Origin: JAGRGG01 sp965217265
GTDB lineage: Bacteria; Pseudomonadota; Alphaproteobacteria; Geminicoccales; Geminicoccaceae
Direction of reading: 5' to 3'
NCBI GenBank assembly: GCA_965217265.1
Contig: CBDCHP010000001.1
Coordinates: 1 to 19,322, forward strand
Length of the DNA stretch: 19,322 bases
The notes under the pieces were generated by a model that saw only the letters and a program-made list of their open reading frames with translations, ran no database searches and was not told the DNA's origin. Made by a program: the position numbers and the translations under genes. Below are positions 14,557-19,322 of the stretch, piece by piece. The stretch's first letter is position 1. The number at the start of each line of letters is the position of its first letter.

Positions 14557-14571
14557 TTAACCCGACGTTAA
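14557..14571. promoter_or_regulatory. Perfect CtrA-type box (TTAA-N7-TTAA)
   Basis: The sequence TTAACCCGACGTTAA matches the full CtrA consensus. It lies in the 224-base divergent region between ppa and the Tat/GMC operon, 51 bases before the ATG at 14623 and 158 bases from the ppa start. CtrA boxes often overlap the -35 region of activated promoters, and this spacing would suit the plus-strand operon. Binding is inferred from the motif only. Confidence 0.5.
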
Positions 14572-14622
14572 GGCCCGGCGGGTTAGGGTGGCGTCGAGTA
14601 GTGATTTTAGCGGGACGAGACG

Positions 14623-15006
14623 ATGACGATCGCGCGACGGTGGTTCTTGCAAACGACGTGGGGAACGCTCCTCGGATTGGTCGCACCCTTGGGCCGGACC
14701 AGGCCGGCGCGGGCCGCGGGCCTGCTGGCGGGGGTCTTTCGCGACCCCGCCGCCGCGCGCACGGTCGGCCGGGCCGTCCTCGCCGCCAAAGCGGCGCCCG
14801 CGCGCCCGGACCTGCTGATCGAGGGCCTGCTCGACCGCCACCCGGATCTGGGGCCTCTCTTGGGCGCCGGCGATCGGGATGACCTGGCGTCGGGCGTCGG
14901 GCGGGCGGTGCGGAGCGACTTCGCCGCCGGGCGGACCCGCCTCGTCGACGGCTGGCTGTTGAGCGCCAGCGAGGCCGACCTCTACGCGCTCGCCCACCTC
15001 GCCTGA
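14623..15006 (+). CDS. Tat-signal small protein, likely accessory to the adjacent GMC oxidoreductase
   Basis: The 127-residue protein starts with a twin-arginine signal: Arg5-Arg6 in ARRWFLQTTWG, a hydrophobic stretch, then a PARAAG cleavage-type site near residue 31. Export to the periplasm by the Tat pathway is therefore likely. The mature part ends VRSDFAAGRTRLVDGWLLS followed by ASEADLYALAHLA, a motif typical of small proteins encoded next to GMC-type dehydrogenases. It carries no obvious cofactor motif. ATG 14623 follows GGGACGAGACG. The GMC gene starts eight bases after its stop. The GMC enzyme has no signal of its own, so piggy-back export in complex with this protein is possible, as in fructose or gluconate dehydrogenase small subunits. 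That role is inference. Confidence 0.8.
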   Translation: MTIARRWFLQTTWGTLLGLVAPLGRTRPARAAGLLAGVFRDPAAARTVGRAVLAAKAAPARPDLLIEGLLDRHPDLGPLLGAGDRDDLASGVGRAVRSDFAAGRTRLVDGWLLSASEADLYALAHLA

Positions 15007-15014
15007 GACAAGCC

Positions 15015-16622
15015 GTGCTGATCGACACCCGCGCGCTGCCCGAGGGCACCTTGATCGAGGCCGACATCGCCATCGTCGGCGCCGGTGCCGTCGGCATCGC
15101 CATGGCTCGCGCCCTCAAGGGCCGCGGCTTGAAGGTGGCGCTGATCGAGAGCGGCGGCTTTGCGTACGACGACGCGACCCAGGCCCTCTACTTGGGCGAG
15201 ACCTCCGGCAACCCGACTTCCGATCTCGACGTCGGGCGGCTGCGCTACCTGGGCGGTACCAGCAACCACTGGAACGGTTACTGCCGCCCGTTCGACGCGA
15301 TCGACTTCGAGGCGCGGCCCTGGGTGCCGCTCAGCGGCTGGCCGCTCGGCCGCGCCGACCTCGACCCGTTCTACGCCAAGGCGCACGGGGTCCTGGAACT
15401 GCAAGACTACGACTACGCGCCCGGACGCTGGGCCGGGCACATGGCGCCCCTCTACGGCGAAGCCTTCGCGCACAACGAGCGGGTGCGGCCGTCGGTGTTC
15501 CAGTTGAGCCCGCCGACGCGCTTGGGCGAGCGCTACCGCGACGAGCTTGAGAAGGCGCCCGACGTCGCGCTCTACATGTGGGCCAACCTGACCCGCGTCC
15601 GGCTCGACCCGGACGCCAAGCGCGTCGAGGGCCTCGACCTCGCCACGCTGGCGGGAGGGCGCCACGCCGTGCGGGCGAAGGAGTACGTGCTGGCGACGGG
15701 CGGGGTCGAGAACGCGCGCATGCTGCTCGCCTCGAACGACGTGATGGCGGCCGGGGTCGGCAACCAGAACGGCTGGGTCGGCCGCTGCTTCATGGACCAC
15801 GCGGCGCACGAGGCCGCAACGATCCTGTTCACGCGGCCCTCCGACCTGACGCGGGGGCCGGCGACGCAGATGATCAGCACCGCCTTGACCTTGGCGCCGG
15901 AGGTCCAGCGGCGCCAAGGGCTGCTCAACCCGCTGTTCCAGATCCATAGGGTTCCCGGAGCGGAGGAGCCCGACGGTTACGTGGCACTGCGCGACTTGAC
16001 GAAGGCGGCGCGGCGCGGGCAGGTGCCGCCCGGCTGGTCCGACATGCTCGGCACCGTCGCGGGCGACCTCGACGGCGCGGTGGAGGGTCTTTGGGGCCGC
16101 TTCATGGCCGAGGTGACCAAGGTCGAGGTGCGGGTGCACTGCGAGGTGGCGCCCAACCCCGACAGCCGGATCACCCTGATCGACGACGAGGACGCGCTCG
16201 GCCTGCCGCGGGTGCGTCTCGACTGGCGGCTCCAGGAGGTCGACCGTCGCACCATCCGCCGCGGGCTCGCGATCCTGGGCGAGGAGGTCGGGGCGAGCGG
16301 CCTCGGACGGCTGCGGCTGCACGACTGGGTGCGAGACGACGGCTTCGACGTCCCCGGCGACGGCTCCTACCACCACTGCGGCACGACCCGGATGAGCGAC
16401 GACCCGAAAGCGGGCGTCGTCGACCGCGACTGCCGCGTGCACGGGCTCGCCAATTTGTGGGTCGCCGGCAGCTCGGTCTTCCCGACCTGCGGCTACGCCA
16501 ACCCCACCTTGAGCCTCGTGGCGCTGGGCCTGCGCCTCGCCGAGCGCCTGCAGCGGCGGGACGTCCAGGCCGTCGACACGGGCGCCAACCGGCCGAGGCT
16601 TGTGCCGGTCATCGCCGAGTAG
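15015..16622 (+). CDS. GMC-family FAD-dependent oxidoreductase (sugar/alcohol dehydrogenase-like)
   Basis: The 535-residue glucose-methanol-choline oxidoreductase would oxidise an alcohol or sugar hydroxyl with FAD. The ADP-binding motif GAGAVG lies at 22-27 and IESGG near 44-48. The GMC signature LGGTSNHWNG (79-88) follows. The C-terminal domain carries the catalytic His pair GSYHHCGTTRM (His453-His454) and GYANPTLSLVALGLRLAE with Asn496. GTG 15015 starts eight bases after the Tat-protein stop, so the two form an operon. No cytochrome c subunit is encoded beside it, so the electron acceptor is unknown. The substrate is not assignable. Confidence 0.9.
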   Translation: MLIDTRALPEGTLIEADIAIVGAGAVGIAMARALKGRGLKVALIESGGFAYDDATQALYLGETSGNPTSDLDVGRLRYLGGTSNHWNGYCRPFDAIDFEARPWVPLSGWPLGRADLDPFYAKAHGVLELQDYDYAPGRWAGHMAPLYGEAFAHNERVRPSVFQLSPPTRLGERYRDELEKAPDVALYMWANLTRVRLDPDAKRVEGLDLATLAGGRHAVRAKEYVLATGGVENARMLLASNDVMAAGVGNQNGWVGRCFMDHAAHEAATILFTRPSDLTRGPATQMISTALTLAPEVQRRQGLLNPLFQIHRVPGAEEPDGYVALRDLTKAARRGQVPPGWSDMLGTVAGDLDGAVEGLWGRFMAEVTKVEVRVHCEVAPNPDSRITLIDDEDALGLPRVRLDWRLQEVDRRTIRRGLAILGEEVGASGLGRLRLHDWVRDDGFDVPGDGSYHHCGTTRMSDDPKAGVVDRDCRVHGLANLWVAGSSVFPTCGYANPTLSLVALGLRLAERLQRRDVQAVDTGANRPRLVPVIAE

Positions 16623-16660
16623 CGCCGGTTCGGTGACGCCCGATCGCCCTCGCCGCACGC

Positions 16661-16702
16661 CCCGGACGCGATCCGGGAGCCTGACCCCGACTTGATCTGG
16701 GG
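16661..16702. repeat. REP-like palindromes, degenerate copies
   Basis: Two adjacent stems each have a five-base loop: CCCGGA-CGCGA-TCCGGG (16661-16677, perfect) and CCCCGA-CTTGA-TCTGGGG (16685-16702, one mismatch). The second shares the CCCCGACTTGATC core with the pair at 5051-5194. The elements sit between the convergent GMC oxidoreductase and ThDP-enzyme genes, in a 123-base gap with no gene. Confidence 0.7.
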
Positions 16703-16745
16703 CGTGGCGCATCTCAAACTTGCTTCAAAGCCGGTCTCGCCCGGG

Positions 16746-18407
16746 CTACGACGCACCCCGGGCGGCGGCGCGGATGGCGCTCAAGGGGCGGGTCGGGGTG
16801 ATCGCCTCGACGTCGAGCGCCACCTCGATCAAGGCCGGGCGTTCGGCCGCGATCGCGGCCTTGAGGGCGGGGGCGAAGTCCTCGGTGCAGGCGACCTTGA
16901 AGCCCAGGGCGCCCACGCTCTCGGCGAGTGCCTTGAAGTCGGGGTTGCGCAGATCCGTGCCGACGACGCGCTCAGGATAGGCCCGCTCCTGGTGCATGCG
17001 GATCGTGCCGTAGCTTCGGTTGTTGACGACGACGACGACGATCGCGGCCCCGTGCTGCACGGCGGTCGCGAGTTCCTGCACCGTCATCATCAAGCAGCCG
17101 TCGCCCGCGAACGCGACCACGAGGCGCTCGGGGCAAGCGAGCTTCGCCGCGATCGCCGCCGGCAGGCCGTAGCCCATCGAGCCCGAGGTCGGTGCGAGCT
17201 GCGTGCCGGGGCCGTAGGGGTAGAAGCGGTTGACGAAGCCGGCGTAGTTGCCGGCCCCGTTGGTGACGATCGCGTCCTTGGGCAGGTGCGCGCCGAGCCA
17301 CGCGACGAGGGCCGGCAGTTGCAGCGGCCCCGGCACCTCGGTCGGGCGCCGGTGATCGAGGTAGGCCGCGTGCGCCGCTTCGGCCCCGCCTTGCCACGCG
17401 GCCTCGGCCGGCGGCGGCAGTTGCGCCAGGGCCAGCGCCGTCGCGTCCATCCCGGCGCACAGCGCGAGGTCGGCGGCGTAGACCCGGTTCAGCTCCTCGG
17501 GATCGGGGTGGACGTGGATCAGCGTCTGCGCGCGCCTGTCGAGCCCGATCAGGCCGTACCCGTCGGTCGTCATCTCGCCCAGGCGGGCGCCCAGGACCAG
17601 GAGGAGGTCGGCGTCGCGCACCCTTGCCGCCAGCTTCGGGTCGGGCGCGATGCCTAAGTGGCCGGCGTAGCAGGGGTGGTCGTTGTCGATCAGGCCCTGG
17701 CGGCGAAAGGCGGCGGCGGCCGGGAGATCCCAGGCTTCGAGGAAGAGGGCGAGACACGCGGTGCCGGCCGGCGTCCAGCCGCCGCCGCCGACGACGGCGA
17801 GCGGCCGCCGCGCCCGGCCCAGGCACGTCACGAGGGCGCGCAGGCCCTCCAGGTCGAGGGCGGATCGGGCCGGCTCGACGCGCTCCGCGTCGGCGGCGTC
17901 GGCCTCGGCGGACAAGACGTCCTCCGGCAGGGCGAGGACGACGGGGCCGGGCCTGCCGTTCATCGCGGTGGCGTAGGCGCGGCGCAAAAATTCCGGCAGC
18001 CTCGACGGGTCCGGCACCTCGGCGACCCACTTCGCCATGCCGCCGAAGAAGGCCGGGTAGTCGACTTCCTGGAAGGCCTCGCGGCCGCGCATCGAGGTCG
18101 CCACCTGCCCGACCAGGAGCAGCATCGGCGTGCTGTCCTGTGCTGCGACGTGGACCCCGGCCGCCGCGTTCGCGGCACCCGGCCCGCGGGTGACGAGGGC
18201 GACGCCGGGCCGGCCGGTGAACTTGCCGTGCGCCTCGGCCATCATCGCGGCCCCGCCCTCCTGCCGGCAGGCGACGAAGCGCAAGGGGCGGTCGTGCATG
18301 GCGTCCAGGGCGGCGAGGTAGCTCTCGCCCGGCACGCCAAACGCGAGGTCGGTGCCCTGCGCCAAGAGGCCGTCGATCAAGATCTCGCCGCCGCTGCGCA
18401 TCGCCAT
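16746..18407 (-). CDS. Thiamine diphosphate-dependent enzyme, acetolactate synthase-like
   Basis: The 553-residue protein has the three-domain layout of the acetolactate synthase/pyruvate oxidase family. The catalytic Glu50 lies in CRQEGGAAMMAEAHGKF, followed by TRGPGAANAAAGV (73-85). The AFQEVDYPAF segment (111-120) is ALS-like, and ThDP binding is marked by GDGCLMMTVQEL (435-446) ending in NN at 462-463. No regulatory small subunit (ilvH/ilvN) is adjacent, and several positions differ from housekeeping IlvB. It may therefore be a paralogue acting on another 2-oxoacid. ATG 18407 has GGAGG nine bases upstream; the frame is open a little further. It is divergent from the leuA leader, suggesting a branched-chain amino-acid connection. 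The family call is firm; the substrate is not. Confidence 0.87.
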   Translation of the reverse strand: MAMRSGGEILIDGLLAQGTDLAFGVPGESYLAALDAMHDRPLRFVACRQEGGAAMMAEAHGKFTGRPGVALVTRGPGAANAAAGVHVAAQDSTPMLLLVGQVATSMRGREAFQEVDYPAFFGGMAKWVAEVPDPSRLPEFLRRAYATAMNGRPGPVVLALPEDVLSAEADAADAERVEPARSALDLEGLRALVTCLGRARRPLAVVGGGGWTPAGTACLALFLEAWDLPAAAAFRRQGLIDNDHPCYAGHLGIAPDPKLAARVRDADLLLVLGARLGEMTTDGYGLIGLDRRAQTLIHVHPDPEELNRVYAADLALCAGMDATALALAQLPPPAEAAWQGGAEAAHAAYLDHRRPTEVPGPLQLPALVAWLGAHLPKDAIVTNGAGNYAGFVNRFYPYGPGTQLAPTSGSMGYGLPAAIAAKLACPERLVVAFAGDGCLMMTVQELATAVQHGAAIVVVVVNNRSYGTIRMHQERAYPERVVGTDLRNPDFKALAESVGALGFKVACTEDFAPALKAAIAAERPALIEVALDVEAITPTRPLSAIRAAARGAS

Positions 18408-18456
18408 CCCCGTCGTCCTCCGTCGTTGTTCGAACCGCACCCGCCGCGACGAACGC

Positions 18457-18486
18457 TTTACAAACGGCGGGCGCTTCGCTCATAAG
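18457..18486 (+). promoter_or_regulatory. Candidate promoter for the leuA leader transcript
   Basis: TTTACA (18457-18462) and CATAAG (18481-18486) are 18 bases apart, five and four matches to the sigma70-type -35 and -10 hexamers. A start near 18493 would give a leader of about 260 bases before leuA, with the leader ORF beginning roughly 60 bases in. This is a motif match only. Confidence 0.35.
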
Positions 18487-18551
18487 TGTCGCTCATACCC
18501 CAAAAGCGCGGCCCGTCCCAGGCAGGGACGCAACGCTTGAGGCGGACGAGG

Positions 18552-18671
18552 ATGACGGGCAGCAAGATTATTCGGTACACGCCACTCGGCGCCCCGCGCC
18601 GGGCCGCGCTTGTGCCCGCGCCCGTCGTCGATCTCCAAAGCCTTCTCGACCTTCGACTTACCGGCCCCTGA
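18552..18671 (+). CDS. Leucine-rich leader peptide of leuA
   Basis: A 39-codon ORF from ATG 18552, with GAGG nine bases upstream, ends VVDLQSLLDLRLTGP. Five of its last twelve residues are leucine. Its seven Leu codons are four CTT and three CTC; none of the eight Leu codons visible in leuA is CTT, so the leader uses codons that look rare here. It ends 81 bases before leuA in the same direction. Such peptides act as sensors: ribosomes stall on the Leu codons when charged tRNA-Leu is scarce. The N-terminal half (MTGSKIIRYTPLGAPRRAA) shows no known domain. The peptide itself probably has no function once released. The role is inferred from composition and position together with the RNA pairing described for 18634-18743. 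Confidence 0.65.
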   Translation: MTGSKIIRYTPLGAPRRAALVPAPVVDLQSLLDLRLTGP

Positions 18672-18743
18672 GCCCGCGCCGTTCGCGGCCGTCGTTCAGG
18701 GGATTTCGCTCCGGTTCGCGCACGAGATCAATCAGGCTTTGGA
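18634..18743 (+). promoter_or_regulatory. Candidate translational attenuator sequestering the leuA ribosome-binding site
   Basis: TCCAAAGCCT (18634-18643), lying on leader codons 28-31 (Leu-Gln-Ser-Leu), is perfectly complementary over ten bases to AGGCTTTGGA (18734-18743). The latter contains the only plausible ribosome-binding sequence of leuA, nine bases before its ATG. Nested inside is a second helix, CCCCTGA (18665-18671, including the leader stop) with TCAGGGG (18696-18702). A ribosome stalled on the leader Leu codons would cover the 5' arm and free the leuA site. There is no T tract, so a transcription terminator is not indicated. The mechanism is inferred. Confidence 0.5.
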
Positions 18744-18752
18744 AATCGCACC

Positions 18753-19322
18753 ATGACCACCCCCGAACGCGTCATCATCTTCGACACCACCTTGCGCGAC
18801 GGCGAGCAGTCGCCGGGCGCCTCGATGACCGTGCCGCAAAAGGTGCAGATCGCCGAGACGCTCGAAGCGATGGGTGTCGATGTGATCGAGGCCGGCTTTC
18901 CGATCGCCTCCGACGGCGACTTCGAGGCGGTGCGGGCGATCGCCAAGCGGGTCAAGGACAGCGTCGTCTGCGGCCTGGCCCGCGCGGCCGCCGGCGACAT
19001 CGACCGCGCCGCCGAGGCGATCAAGCCGGCGGCGCGCGGCCGCATCCACACCTTCATCGCCACCTCGCCCCTGCACTTGGCCTACAAGCTGAAGATGAGC
19101 GAGGACGAGGTTCACGCCCGCGTCGTCGAGAGCGTGACCCGGGCGCGCAACCACACCGACGACGTCGAGTGGTCGTGCGAGGACGGCTCGCGCACCGGGC
19201 ACGACTTCCTGTTTCGCTGCATCGAGAGCGCCATCCACGCCGGCGCCACGACGATCAACGTCCCCGACACGGTCGGCTACGCCTACCCCGAGGAGTTCGC
19301 CGACCTGATCCATGCGATCAAG
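18753..19322 (+). CDS. leuA: 2-isopropylmalate synthase, N-terminal part (3' end outside window)
   Basis: The first 190 codons are present and the frame runs off the window. The enzyme condenses acetyl-CoA with 2-oxoisovalerate, the committed step of leucine synthesis. The HMGL-like TIM-barrel signature DTTLRDGEQSPGASM (11-25) is complete, followed by VIEAGFPIASDGDF, HTFIATSPLHLAYKLKMS and VPDTVGYAYPEEF. These match LeuA rather than homocitrate or citramalate synthase. ATG 18753 gives a typical start, with GGA nine bases upstream as a weak ribosome-binding site. The C-terminal LeuA allosteric domain cannot be seen. An upstream leucine-rich leader ORF suggests control by leucine supply. Confidence 0.93.
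   Translation, partial: MTTPERVIIFDTTLRDGEQSPGASMTVPQKVQIAETLEAMGVDVIEAGFPIASDGDFEAVRAIAKRVKDSVVCGLARAAAGDIDRAAEAIKPAARGRIHTFIATSPLHLAYKLKMSEDEVHARVVESVTRARNHTDDVEWSCEDGSRTGHDFLFRCIESAIHAGATTINVPDTVGYAYPEEFADLIHAIK

Noticed and set aside
14982..16712. 576-codon minus-strand ORF opposite the GMC oxidoreductase
   Set aside because: Arg/Val/His-rich translation without family resemblance; the plus strand carries full GMC motifs in the same place.
16972..18483. 503-codon minus-strand ORF in a second frame over the ThDP enzyme
   Set aside because: Arg/Pro/Gly-rich shadow of the same strand's real gene, which carries the GDG...NN and Glu50 motifs.
18665..18702. Classical transcription terminator for leuA attenuation
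   Set aside because: A 7-bp helix is present but is followed by ATTTCGCTCC rather than a T tract, so translational control is the better reading.
1..19322. A defence, phage or CRISPR-type system
   Set aside because: No nuclease, recombinase, transposase, capsid, reverse transcriptase or spaced direct-repeat array was recognised; the region reads as ordinary chromosomal metabolism with regulatory and repeat features.

Overview
The window is very GC-rich, densely coded on both strands, and looks like a chromosomal segment of an alphaproteobacterium. The evidence is a class I lysyl-tRNA synthetase tail, the rsmB-purH order, an entericidin-type lipoprotein, a perfect CtrA-type box (TTAA-N7-TTAA) and REP-like palindromes with a CCCCGACTTGATCGGGG core. 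The closest genus cannot be named from sequence alone. No rRNA, tRNA, CRISPR array, transposase or phage gene was seen.

Layout. Positions 1-3177 (+) hold the 3' end of lysK, rsmB and purH, a housekeeping run for translation, rRNA methylation and purine synthesis. Next come a possible 32-residue membrane peptide and, on the minus strand, an entericidin-like lipoprotein. A thiolase-family gene (3767-4930, +) is followed by an intergenic spacer carrying an inverted pair of REP-like elements. A disordered basic/proline-rich protein (5298-5951, -) follows. Then comes a minus-strand run, transcribed from about 10142 down to 6275: a CysQ/IMPase-like phosphatase, an Ldh-type 2-hydroxyacid dehydrogenase (TTG start overlapping the upstream stop), an LhgO-like FAD oxidoreductase, and a small degenerate histidine-kinase-like protein with a terminator after it. 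From 10392 to 11686 (+) lie two membrane/coiled-coil genes of unknown function, the second interrupted by a one-base frameshift. Four copies of an unusual intergenic repeat in two inverted pairs bracket this block.

Further on, ridA-holC (-) is divergent from a proline-racemase-family gene (+) whose two catalytic cysteine positions read Ser and Thr. Inorganic pyrophosphatase (-) is divergent from a Tat-signal small protein plus GMC oxidoreductase operon (+), with the CtrA-type box between them. A ThDP-dependent acetolactate-synthase-like gene (-) is divergent from leuA (+), which runs off the end of the window.

The most notable signal is upstream of leuA. A 39-codon leader ORF ends in a leucine-rich stretch using CTT codons, which are absent from the visible part of leuA. 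Its leucine codons contain a 10-base segment perfectly complementary to the leuA ribosome-binding region. This is the arrangement expected for leucine-responsive translational attenuation.
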